Shown here: positions 53,473 through 64,000 of the stretch, in pieces
Position numbering within the stretch: the stretch's first letter is position 1
Layout of the letters: every line of letters begins with the position of its first letter
NCBI GenBank assembly: GCA_020465985.1
Contig: JAANYP010004361.1
Location: forward strand, 368,001-432,000
From: Centrapalus pauciflorus
Lineage: Eukaryota; Streptophyta; Magnoliopsida; Asterales; Asteraceae
Direction: 5' to 3'
Length of the DNA stretch: 64,000 bases
Position numbers and translations under genes: made by a program
The notes under the pieces: generated by a model
The model's input: the letters and a program-made list of their open reading frames with translations, nothing else
Database searches by the model: none
Told to the model about the DNA's origin: nothing

Positions 53473-55195
53473 TGTAACACCCTCTAATCCCAACTAGAAG
53501 CCACGTCATTTACCATACACATGTGGCATTAACGCATATAAGATCCATCACACATGTCAAGGGTTTGCACAAACACTGATGAATTAAAACATTTCACACG
53601 CATTAACCATAATATCCAAAAGTCAACCCGACATACAAGACCCAACCCGGACCCAAATATTCACATACAACCCAGTATCATTTGTCCCAAAGTTTCTAGC
53701 AAAGCATTTACATACAGATAACAAAAGCAGAATCTCCCGATCGCAGCAAGTCAAGCTCCTATCGTCGCTCAGGAGCTGGCGGTCCTATCTTCGGTCCCCC
53801 TGATACACACATCAGACTCGAATACGTAAGCTTCGCAGCTCGTGAGTACACAAGGGTTAGACACTGCACAATTCACATAATCACACATCGCATGTCACAT
53901 GGCAACCCTACACTACACGGCATAACACATGCCAGCGAGTCTCTACTCAGAGACCCTAGAGATCCAATACAGAAAGAGATACTCATCTCAATTGGGGATC
54001 CCTCCCCCCCCCCCTGGAGCCAAACCACGCCCGTGGAAGCTAACAGGAATAACGGCCGCATATATATATATGGGAACCCTTCACAGGGTCAAACAGAGCT
54101 ACACAGCTCCCACGATACTCATCGCAATATATAGTAATGGATCTCAAATATAACACATAGTAAGAAAGAAAGATCATACCTGAGGGGCAACTCGCAGTGC
54201 CCAAACAATTCATATAATCACATATGAAATATTAACACAAAAGACTCGAAAGACAACGACTAGTCTTTGGAAAAAGTCTCGCGTACTCACCTGGATCACC
54301 CTGCACAATCTCCCTAACTGATTGATCCGAACCCGGCCCGTAACAGTTTCTGATAGCCCCTGTACACAAATTAATTCTCCCAGATTAATCTCGATTATCC
54401 CATAACTGTTAATATACCCGAATGACCCCACAAAACAACCCAACGGACCCCCAAAGCCCAAACCGACCCAAGTCCGCAGAAGCCCGATCGCGGCCGCACT
54501 GGCCCGATCGCGGCCCGCGCTCGAGGAAGAACATCGCGGCCGCGCTAAGCGCGTCGCGGTCGCGCTCACGACGCAGACAGTTCCCCTGTTCGTTTTTCAA
54601 TTCTGTCCAGGGGTTATTTCACCCCCACAACTCGATTCCAGCAGCTAGAACTCACAAAAATGACACCAAAATACTTCTAACACATAGATACACCAATTCC
54701 CAACACATCACAATGTTTAACACACAAAATCAAGGTTAAATCAAAGGCCCCTTTACCTTGCAACTTCAAGAACACAAAAGGAAGGTTTCAACTCTGATTT
54801 CCCACACTTTAGTTACTTGGATTGGATTCAATCTGGAGTTCCAGCAGGATAAGTTCACACACACACACCTTTTCCTTTGAATTGCACAAAAGAGAGGATA
54901 AGAATGAGCGTCGCACACATATACGTAACTAAACGGATCCCGTTATAACGCGGGTTCGACACCGATACCCGACCCCAATATCAAAAATCCACTATTTATA
55001 TCATTATATCCCATTTAATCTCGTGAATCCATAATTATAATTTATCCACTAAAATTATATCCCGAATCCACGTAATCCCCCGTCCCGACACGTATAATCC
55101 ACTATACGGGACGCAATTGGACCAACGCGATAATCACTATTATAATTAGTCAATAGGATAATTACACGTACCTGCTCGGGAGTCGGGGTGTTACA
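53473..55195 (-). repeat. 5' LTR of the retrotransposon
   Basis: 1723 bp and the promoter-bearing copy in the direction of transcription. It is nearly identical to 46885-48605. Confidence 0.95.
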
Positions 55196-55224
55196 GGTAT
55201 ATATGAAATTCTACCAAAATATTA

Positions 55225-55803
55225 TACCTCGTTGTGTTTTTATTTAAAAAAAATACTAGAAAATGATAAGTTTAACACTTGATAAAACTATGGTACCCAC
55301 AAAAAACGTATGTTTTTTAGATGTTAGTATGTTACATAATTATCTGTCGTGCATTGCTATATATCCATTTCTTTAATTTTTATTAATCATGTATCCATCC
55401 CTTTACTCATATGATTTTTGTTAGTGACCTGTGACTCAATGTTTAAAAGTTAATCTCATCTCACATTGAAAATGGGGTGTATGATTAGCAACTCAGAGAT
55501 CGTGCGTGGAGAATTGCCCTTAACTGTAATTGTATTTAACTTTATTTTTAAATTTTGGGTTTGGAAGACACTTGGTAACTTCCAGAGGTTGGATGATAGA
55601 TAATGCAATGGATGATACTTCCAGGATATACGATTAATCATCACGCATAATCACATAATTAATAATAACCTAAGATTAAAAAAGTTAGAAAATATAATAT
55701 TTAAATAAAATCAAGAATTAAAGTTGGGTGGAGCATTTGCAATAAAAACAAAATGAAAACGTATAATATGCATGATGTCCAGGTTCATCCTCCCCAACTC
55801 CAT
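55225..55803 (+). other. Upstream region of the ATP sulfurylase gene
   Basis: AT-rich, no gene. The nested transposon complex ends only about 710 bp before the start codon, so it may lie close to or inside the promoter. Confidence 0.45.
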
Positions 55804-55813
55804 TTTATATAAT
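55804..55813 (+). promoter_or_regulatory. Probable TATA box of the ATP sulfurylase gene
   Basis: TTTATATAAT is followed about 30 bases later by a plausible start region and 120 bases later by the ATG, giving a leader of about 90 nt. The placement is by pattern only. Confidence 0.45.
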
Positions 55814-55933
55814 CTCTCCCTAATTACACTATTATGATACACACAGCCTGGACCGCTACTGAATCATCATTTGTCAAATTGTCTGTCTCCTCTTTCCTGT
55901 CTGTAATAAAGGAGAGACACAAAGGGTATAACA

Positions 55934-58900
55934 ATGGCGGCCATGGCTTCCCTTTACATCAAAACACCAATCCAATCTCACGTTTTCCCCAAAACATCTC
56001 GACCCAGTCTCTCTATTGATGTATCTCCTCTTTCCATTTCCTACAAACAAAAACCGATTCGGAAAACGATTCGTGTTTCGTGCGGATTAATTGAACCAGA
56101 TGGAGGTAAGCTCGTTGAGCTTGTGGTTCCGGAATCACAAAGGGATGTTAAAAAGAAAGAAGCTTTGTCTTTGCCTAAAATCAAACTTTCCAGGATCGAT
56201 CTGGAATGGGTTCATGTGCTCAGCGAAGGCTGGGCTAGTCCGTTAACCGGGTTCATGAGAGAATCCGAGTTCCTCCAAACTCTTCATTTTAACTCGCTCC
56301 GTTTAGGAGACGGGTCATTCGTCAACATGTCCTTGCCAATCGTTTTGGACATTGATGATTCTCAAAAGAATCGGATATCCGGTTCAACATCTGTCGCACT
56401 CATTGACTCTTCTGATAACCCCGTTGCAATTTTGAACAAGTAAGACGATTTTCTACATTTTTTAGCCACTCACTGTTGAATGCTGTTCCCTTTTTCTTGT
56501 TATTGGGTAATCTCTTATTTTTATTTACTGCCTCGATTCCAAAAAAGAGGGCCTCCAGGCTCAAACCCTCATTTTTTAATTTGAAACATAATGAACAAAT
56601 CACATGGTAAAGCCGATGAATAGGCCTTTTTTTTTTAAATTAATTTACATCTTAGATCAAATCAGTTTCAAAATCAATGGCTAAGTGATAGGAACCGGTT
56701 ACTTTTGGTGAACAGTTTGTTGTTTGGTTAGTAACCAGCTTATGAACTTACGACTTCAGATATGAAAGTATGTATCCTAAACTTGTCCGAAAGTATGCTC
56801 TTTTTACATGAAATCTGCCTAATATAACCGACAATGAGCCTTTGGTGCTACATTTTCAAAAAAATAATAATAATAATGATTAGTTTTTGAACAAGAGTTA
56901 TGTTGTTAATCTGTATACAAAATATTGAAGAACTTTTTTAAAGTTATAGTCATCAGCTAGGAAGGGTGTTGGTATATCCCTATTAGGGTACTATTATGGA
57001 ATATTGAAACTGTTGATCATGATAAGAGGGTATATATGATACACAAGCAACACTTTTGGTATTTTATTTGCCTGAAAAGGATATAGATTTCGAAATATGC
57101 AAAGTTAAGCTTTTCAAAGAGTGAACTTAGCTTTTACGACCGCAAGTATGCAATGGAGTGTAGAATGATGAAAGTCAAGCTCAACAAAAAGCAACTTTTG
57201 TGATTGTTTGAACTTTTGGTTGCCTGGATGTGTGGTTTAAAAGTAATTATTGATACTTGAAGAATCAGAATCAGAATCAGAATTAGACATACATCATCCA
57301 AGCACTAAGCACCCTCTAATGCAGACGCAAGCTTTTAGAATATCTAAATCTTGATATTCATGTATCATGCATGATAGTATCTTGTACCTGTGATCAATGG
57401 ATTACAATCTGCATTCTATACAAAATGCAAAATTTTCAAGTTTTGAGTTCCCATTTCAGAATTTGAAGCTAATATTACCTAATTGCACTTAGGTTGTAAT
57501 GTTAGATTTTTGAGGATTTTTAATTGACTCTATATGTGCTAACAATCTTTAAGAACAGACCCTCATAATCCCTATTAGTATGTAACCAGACGATTAATGT
57601 TTGTTTCATTGTTTGATCTTATTAGCTCATGCTTCATAATGATTTCATATCAGTATCGTCAACTAGTATTTACTGTTTCTTTGTTTTATGTATTTTATTG
57701 ATCAGTATCGAGATCTACAAGCATAATAAAGAAGAAAGAATTGCAAGAACTTGGGGTACTACCGCCCCTGGTCTCCCCTATGTTGAAGAAGCCATAACCG
57801 GTGCAGGAGATTGGTTGATTGGTGGTGATCTCGAAGTTATACAACCAATCAAGTACCATGACGGTCTTGATCAATATAGACTATCTCCTTCAGAACTGCG
57901 GGAGGAATTCACGAAGCGCAATGCTGATGCAGTATTTGCTTTCCAGCTCAGGAATCCAGTACACAACGGTCATGCTCTGTTGATGACTGACACGAGGCGT
58001 CGGCTACTTGAAATGGGTTATAAGAACCCTGTTCTCTTGCTTCATCCCCTCGGCGGCTTCACAAAGGCAGATGATGTTCCCCTTAGTTGGCGAATGAAGC
58101 AGCACGAGAAGGTTAGCAAACTGTGCACGTTAATGCATGTGTTGTTTTAGTATGTGTATGTGTTGGTTTTTGTATTAAAATTATGATTATACTATATGCA
58201 TTAGTGAATCCCTTCATAGATTATATTTTAATATAACGTCCATATATTCTTTTTGATTTCCCCATTATTAATATCATCTCCATCACATGTTACATTGATG
58301 CTAGGGGTTTGTGAACTATAATATAGTAAGAAGTATCTACATTGGCCAAATTTATGTTAAAGGAGTGTGCTTTTAGTCGAATTCTATTTTAGGAAGGTAC
58401 AACATTTAAGGGCATATGTTGTAGTTTATAATTAAATAAAGACCCTTACCTGAAAACAGGAATCAACATTTGGTTAACGGTTCCTTTATTTTATCATAAA
58501 CTCATAACATATACAATTATATGTTGAATTTAAAGTATTAAGTATGCTTTCTAAATTAATTAAAACTTAGTTTTTTAATGCAAATTGCATTTCAGACTTA
58601 AAGAGGATGAAAAAACATCAATATTATGCTCAGAAACTGTAATTCTCTTTTGATAGACTTTGATGATTGTCTGACTAAACTCTTTTCATCAATATATATT
58701 AGGTACTTGAAGATGGTGTTCTCGATCCAGAAAACACAGTGGTATCGATTTTTCCATCTCCAATGCATTATGCTGGCCCAACTGAGGTGCAGTGGCATGC
58801 TAAGGCTCGGATCAATGCAGGTGCCAACTTTTACATTGTGGGCCGTGATCCAGCTGGCATGAGTCATCCCGTAGAGAAAAGAGATTTATATGATGCTGAC

Positions 58901-59963
58901 CATGGGAAGAAAGTACTTAGCATGGCTCCTGGACTCGAACGTTTAAACATTCTACCTTTCAGGGTACTTACATAACATTCATTTGTGTTGCAAGTTGCAT
59001 TTTCAATCAGGAAATCAAACATGTCTGATTTGATTATTGTGTTCTGTTAAATCAATTAAGAAAATAGTTGAGTAGCTTGAGATTGCTATTTCAGGTGGCA
59101 GCATATGATCAGAAACAGCAGAAAATGGAATTCTTTGATCCCTCCAGACCCCAGGATTTCCTTTTCATCTCGGGTACCAAGGTATATATAATTTTCATTA
59201 CATAACTTTCACATATTTGAAGATTGGCTTAGCCACTGTAAGAATGTCATGGTGCCTTCTATCCAGTTATTACCGAGAATGGATCTATGAACTTATTCTT
59301 CATTTGTGTTTGGTCCTTATTTTGGCATCCGGCTGCAATAAGCTGATCCAAGCTCAAGCTTGCCTCAAAGGTGTTAGGCTAAGCTTCGAGTATAATTAAT
59401 GAAAACTCAAGCTTGGCTCAAGTAGGGGTTTGAGCTTGATATGAGATATTGGATAGCTTCAAAAAACTTTCTATTCTCGATAGAGCAAGCTCGACTTGAA
59501 AGACTGAACATTTGAGAATATATATGTAGGAATTATGCAAAATAATTAATATATTATTCGAGCTCAACCCAAAAATATTAACATAGGGCTCTTGATAAGG
59601 AATTCAAAAGGCAAGTCCTTTTATGCTCCAGCTTGACTTGTTATATGTTTTGAGTTCATATTCTTTACTCGAGCTCAAGCTCAAGCTCAAACTAGATAAG
59701 GTTCAAGCTCAAATCTCTGATGGAAGCTCAACTTGTTTGCTGCCCTGTTTTGACCCTTGTACCAATTTTGAGCTGTATACATATATCTATGTATGTATCT
59801 AATGTTTGCTTGTATTCTCATACAGATGCGAACACTTGCGAAGAACAAAGAAAACCCGCCAGATGGATTCATGTGCCCTGGTGGTTGGAAAGTGTTGGTT
59901 GAATACTATGATAGTCTGGCTGCAAACGAATCTGGTAGAGTCCCTGAACCAATCCCAGCCTGA
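55934..59963 (+). CDS. APS: ATP sulfurylase, plastid-targeted
   Basis: Five exons join in frame: 55934-56439, 57706-58111, 58703-58963, 59095-59181, 59826-59963 (1398 nt, 465 aa). The enzyme makes adenosine 5'-phosphosulfate and pyrophosphate from ATP and sulfate, the first step of sulfate assimilation. The first 49 residues are rich in Ser, Thr, Lys and Arg with few acids, as in a chloroplast transit peptide; the mature part probably begins near CGLIEPDGGKL (50-60). Nucleotide-site motif QLRNPVHNGH is at 249-258. Other family motifs are LLHPLGGFTKADD, PSPMHYAGPTEVQWHAKAR and GRDPAGM (351-357). The end, GFMCPGGWKVLVEYYDSL, is normal for plants. Start choice: the first ATG (ACAATGGCGG context) gives the transit peptide. 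I cannot tell which paralogue (APS1-4 equivalent) it is. Confidence 0.96.
56440..57705 (+). other. Intron 1 of the ATP sulfurylase gene
   Basis: 1266 bp, GT-AG. No inserted element with definable ends was seen. Confidence 0.6.
59182..59825 (+). other. Intron 4 of the ATP sulfurylase gene
   Basis: 644 bp, GT-AG. It contains many AAGCTCAAGCTC-type hexamer runs (59348-59720) on both strands, a simple-repeat remnant of unknown origin. Confidence 0.55.
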
Positions 59964-60275
59964 GTTGCTGACACATAACACAGGCACAATCAGGCAAGAA
60001 TGGAGAGCTTCAATGGGCAAGGCGTAGTAGGAGGAAAAGTTGCCTTGTTTGTTCTAAAACATAGGTTGTGCGATATGGGATTGTTTTGATAAGAAGATTT
60101 GCTACTTATCCGAATAAGTCGAGGCACTGCCTCCATGTGTAAAATCATGTGCTGGTTCTGATGCACATTGTAAGATATTGTGTTGGTGCTTTCGACACAT
60201 GTATATACTTGTTGGGTTTGGAGTTCCTAATTTCTTGCTAGTTGCTTTCGTTTGAAGGTTTAAATTGGTGTTTTA

Positions 60276-60532
60276 GGGTGTGTTTGTTTTCAATTAAGAG
60301 GCTCTGAATTAGGTCTGAAGTCTGAATTTCAGATCTTAACATAATTTGTATTGTTTGTTTAAATTCAGACTTAAGAGGTTACAACCTCTGAATTTTCCTC
60401 TGAATTTTAAGAGAATGAGACTAGTCTGAATTAAATTCAGAGCATCTTAACTTCAGAATTTAAGGCCTCCTCTTAATTTCAGACATGGTTTCAGACTTCA
60501 GATATTTAACCTCTTAAAAAACAAATACCACA
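60276..60532. mobile_element. Tourist-like MITE downstream of ATP sulfurylase
   Basis: TTA flanks both ends (60273-60275 and 60533-60535). The ends GGGTGTGTTTGTTT and, inverted, TGTGGTATTTGTTT are followed on both sides by TTAAGAGG. The 257-bp body is strongly self-complementary (TCTGAATT/AATTCAGA motifs). Non-coding. Confidence 0.72.
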
Positions 60533-60681
60533 TTAGACTAGTTCTCTGCACCGAGGTAGGGAGGTGATTTCGACAGGCTGTTCAGGTGCGTATGTTCCTA
60601 CTAGGAACGAGGTTCTTGAAATTCGAGAGAGTGAAAACGGAAAACCCTGCTTTATGGAATCAAAGATAGTATTTTGTAATA

Positions 60682-60987
60682 GGGTTTATTATGGATAAAA
60701 ACCAACATATTTTTAAGTTTTTTTTGCGTTTTCGTTCCTCTATGTTATTTTTTATTAATAAAAAACCTCAAAAAAAAAATTATTTAGTGAAATTTAGACA
60801 TTACACCCCGGTTATAATTTGTGAACTGAGTTTTTAAAAAATGAAAAACCAGGTTTTAATGTCCAAATTTCACTAAACCAAAAAGAAAAAAATAACTTGA
60901 GGATTTTTATGGAAAAAAATAACATGGAAGGACAAAAACGCAAAAAAAAAATGAAAACATGTTAGTTTTTTTTTTCATAATAAACCC
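60682..60987. mobile_element. Mutator-like MITE
   Basis: Inverted ends GGGTTTATTATGGATAAAAA and GGGTTTATTATGAAAAAAAA. Flanks TTTGTAATA and TATATAATA agree at 7 of 9 positions. Inside, AACATGGAAGGACAAAAACG mirrors CGTTTTCGTTCCTCTATGTT. Same family as 44936-45197. Confidence 0.72.
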
Positions 60988-61160
60988 TATATAATAATAA
61001 AATTAATATCCATCTAGGTTCTATTTATTCATCCAAAACTCAAACCCAAATATAGAATTCATATTGCAGCTCATCTTTGATATGGACTTATGGAGTTTCT
61101 TTAGCTATTGTAACTCTCATTACATGCGATCATTATTATGAAAAGAATTTAAAAATTGTA

Positions 61161-63078
61161 TCTATATACATATAAAGTTGAGTATAAACTCATAAATATT
61201 GACAATAAATACATTTATAAAAATTTTAAAAATAAAAATAAAAATCTAAAACACTACTACGTACTAAAAAATTGTAACTCTCATTACATGTGATCATTAT
61301 TATGCAAAGAATTATTATAGTTTTATGATACCCAATTCAAATAACATTATAAATCATATTTTTATAATGTATTCCGTATACATCAAATTCAAGCTTTCAT
61401 CACAGGTACGAGCGACTATTAATGGTTTCACTCAAGTGTATCGTACTCATGTTTTGCTAATCACATAATATATTTGTTTTAATGATCGTCCATCTTATAT
61501 TTTGGGGATGTATATTACCTTATTTAATTAATCTTAATCGATATATTTATCCTATTATATTTATTTTTATCTGGGTTTCTTTCACAAGTACCCATCTTTT
61601 TTAAAAATAGTTATTTTGATTTGAAATTGTTGCATAGATGTCCATATATTTTCATTTGTGTTGCGTTATAATTCTCATTCGTTTCATGCATGTATATTTG
61701 GATTATTTGTACGGATATTTGTTATTTATCTAAAATTTCATAGTCTTTTAATGTAAGCTTTGGATTCAAATTCAATATATTTATTAAGAGAGATCTATGT
61801 GATGTATTGGTTTTTACGTCACGTAATAAAACTAATACACTAATTAAATTACTTATTATATGGAATACATTATTAAGACCTTTAAATTAATCCGAACTTT
61901 TAATTGAATGTGCTTTAATTTATATGTATTATTAGTAAAGATAAAATCGTACAAAAAACTTCCAACTCCTAAAGTAATAAGTAATAGTATTGTTAATATA
62001 AATTTAAAGTTAAATGATTTACTTAATTTTAGTTAAATATTTAAACCATAACTAAACCTTTGATATATATAATAGTAATAATGATTTGTAAATATTATAA
62101 TTTGTAGTAATCGATCTTAATAACATAGGTTATAAAGAGATACGTACTAGCTATTACATATTTCAAAGTAAAAATGAATTAAAAAAATTCCAATATATAT
62201 TTTTATTTTTAGTGAAGCTCTTTAACATTTAGGATGATTAAAGTCCAAAGTTTTATAAAATTAAATGATTAAATTACATGGCATATTTGTTTTAATATAT
62301 GTGTAATTCATTCTAATCTTCATTTTTTCACATCAATTAAACTTAATATCCGTCCATTTGTATTTGTTTTTAATCTTGCAAACAAAATTTCACACTAAGA
62401 TGAATACAAATAGATATGATAATAATATACTATAGTAAAACCCAAGGCGAATCGTTTAGTTGTGGTAAGAGTTTATGTGTCAACCGCTGTTTTATGTGAC
62501 ACTATCTAGAGTAACAAATGCTTAATGACTTGAAATTTATGTTTGAAGACAGTATTAATCAAACACTACATACAAAATACAGTCTATAAAATGACTTTTA
62601 ATACATATGTTTATAGTCAATGTACTCAGTACTCCCATACCAATAATTTATGAAGAATTTTCATTGAACTTATAATTTAATATTTTAACTTATTATGTGT
62701 AAGACTATTAATTTAGTATATTGGTTTTATAATCATAATACCGAGATATCAAGTTGTAAGTTAAATGAACTAGCCTAAAAGACTTTTTTATTTTTTAAAA
62801 TTTTTTACAAGTATTTTTTTCAGACATCTTTCACATGCATTAATCTAAGTTTTTTAATGTCATTTAACAATTGTCTTTCGTTACTATTATGACACCTTTT
62901 GTATGGTCTTAATGTAGTCGACTATGCACACAAATTTGTTTGGCGATACAATTTGATATGATATTTGTCAATCTAAAGTTTATATAGTGGTCTTAACAAA
63001 CATACATTTTTTATAATTACATAATATTTAAAATAAAAATCAATTAGCCCAGTGCATCGCACGAGCCGTTATGACTAG
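61161..63078 (+). mobile_element. Helitron-like element, second type
   Basis: Starts TCTATATACATATAAAGTTG after A. It ends with the stem GTGCATCGCAC, then GAGCCGTTATGACTAG before T. 1.9 kb with no Rep/helicase frame. The 3' end is very typical of plant Helitrons; the 5' end is inferred from the TC start and the host A. Confidence 0.65.
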
Positions 63079-64000
63079 TATATTATAAGAAAAGCACTTG
63101 GAGTTCCTGGATCATTAGATGGAAAGAAATCAATGGTCCAGATTAATGACAACTCATAATTATTTATGAAATGTCGCTTATACCCTTAATTAAAATCAAT
63201 AATTATACATATGCCATTTTTTTAATTCATTTTTCAAATTTACTACCTTAACTTAATTACATTAAATTTTGATTTTAATTTTTTCATTAATGAATTAATA
63301 TTTACCTAAAATAAATATGTGTCATTATTATCCTTAATGAATCATAGTTAAATTCAAATGTAAAAATTTAGATTTATATGTAAAAGTGTAGTAAATAAAG
63401 TTAAAATTTTTTAGTTAATTATTTTGCTAACAAGATTTAAAATTTAATTGATAAAACTTCAATTGTGAATGTGATAAATTTTGATTGTTGATTTTCAGAT
63501 ATTCCATTTTTCTATTTTATCATTTTCAAAATATATACACATTCACATAATTGAAGTTTTTATTTCTTACATTGATATTTCATATTTTAAGTTAATAAAA
63601 TCTAAAAGAAACATTTTTTGCAAGCACATATTATCTATTTTTAATAATACAATATAATAATATTTTTTTTATTTAATATCAAACAACTAAGTATTTTTTT
63701 ATCTTTAATTTAACTAGCTTTCAATTTTTATTTTATTTTAATTATATATAAGTTTTATAATAATTTATTAAATATAAAAAAATATGTATTTTCTAAATCA
63801 ACTCATGTAATACATGGATTGATTAACCTATATATTATAATAAAACAATACAATGCATGTCATATGTCACTTCTACAATACAAGAAAATTTTATTTTTGC
63901 ACCTCTTTTTTCAAATTTAACACCTTAACTTAATTGCATTAAATTTTGACTCTATTTTTTTCATTAATTAATTAGTAATAAATTAGATGTTGTAACATTT
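63079..64000. other. AT-rich DNA with a possible Helitron end
   Basis: No gene. CATGTAATACATGGATTGATTAACC at 63804-63828 looks like a Helitron 3' stem of the type at 41740-41770, but no start was found. Confidence 0.35.

Larger units (their letters stand above)
46885..55195 (-). mobile_element. Intact Ty3/gypsy chromovirus-type LTR retrotransposon
   Basis: 8311 bp, minus strand, flanked by GGTAT at 46880-46884 and 55196-55200. It has two nearly identical LTRs (1721 and 1723 bp, TGTAAC...GTTACA), an initiator-Met tRNA-type primer-binding site, a polypurine tract and one uninterrupted Gag-Pol frame. All structural parts look complete, so it may still be able to move. Pol domain order (RT, RNase H, then integrase) and a chromodomain-like C-terminus point to the chromoviruses, most like the Tekay/Del lineage. 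Confidence 0.95.
45991..55215. mobile_element. Palindromic Mutator-like element interrupted by a retrotransposon
   Basis: A perfect 9-bp duplication AAAATATTA lies at 45982-45990 and 55216-55224. Ends are GGGTGAATTTCATATATAC and, at the far right, GGTATATATGAAATTCTACC. Its 894 bp before the insertion fold back on themselves about a centre near 46437 (TTTTGCTCGTTTGTA / TACAAACGAGCAAAA). The arms contain repeated AATATCATATATAYCC units. The retrotransposon inserted 15 bp from the right end, leaving 55201-55215 on the far side. Confidence 0.88.

Overview
This is a stretch of plant nuclear genome. It is AT-rich, its genes are split by GT-AG introns, and all protein matches are to land-plant families. 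A core eudicot is likely and an asterid is my weak guess; I cannot name the species. No prokaryotic, organellar, rRNA, tRNA or CRISPR content was seen.

Four host genes are supported, and each rebuilt coding sequence has a length divisible by three. (1) A WNK-type Ser/Thr kinase, + strand, 7 exons, 663 aa (1494-6674). (2) A large PHD-finger/GNAT-fold nuclear protein of the IDM1-like family, + strand, 8 exons, 1194 aa (9235-15571). (3) A GDP-fucose O-fucosyltransferase-family type II membrane protein, - strand, 9 exons over 12.9 kb, 526 aa (32079-19226), with one probable GC-AG intron. (4) A plastid ATP sulfurylase, + strand, 5 exons, 465 aa (55934-59963). They do not form a pathway and are ordinary neighbours separated by transposon-rich DNA.

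The 23 kb between genes 3 and 4, and many of the introns, are built from layered transposable elements. An intact, young Ty3/gypsy chromovirus-type retrotransposon (46885-55195; 5-bp target duplication GGTAT; two LTRs of about 1.72 kb with about five substitutions between them; one unbroken 1556-aa Gag-Pol frame) sits inside an older palindromic Mutator-like element that has its own perfect 9-bp duplication. A related solo LTR (42703-44755) is itself split by a Helitron. A second palindromic element (38650-40403) is split by a different 1.25-kb solo LTR. A 1.3-kb Pack-MULE (32668-33991, 9-bp duplication TTATAAAAA) carries a decayed piece of an NPF (NRT1/PTR) transporter gene.

The most unusual signal is a set of small terminal-inverted-repeat elements that lie directly inside dinucleotide microsatellites. 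Three copies (5449-5654, 16949-17888, 22670-22880) share termini of the type GGTTCAATKGA and GATGCAT-rich interiors, with TA runs on both sides. Two further families (5220-5417 with 25355-25774; and 25831-26144) are also bounded by microsatellites. This resembles the microsatellite-associated 'Micron' elements described in rice, but these termini look different to me. At least five Helitron-like elements and several Tourist-like MITEs complete the picture.
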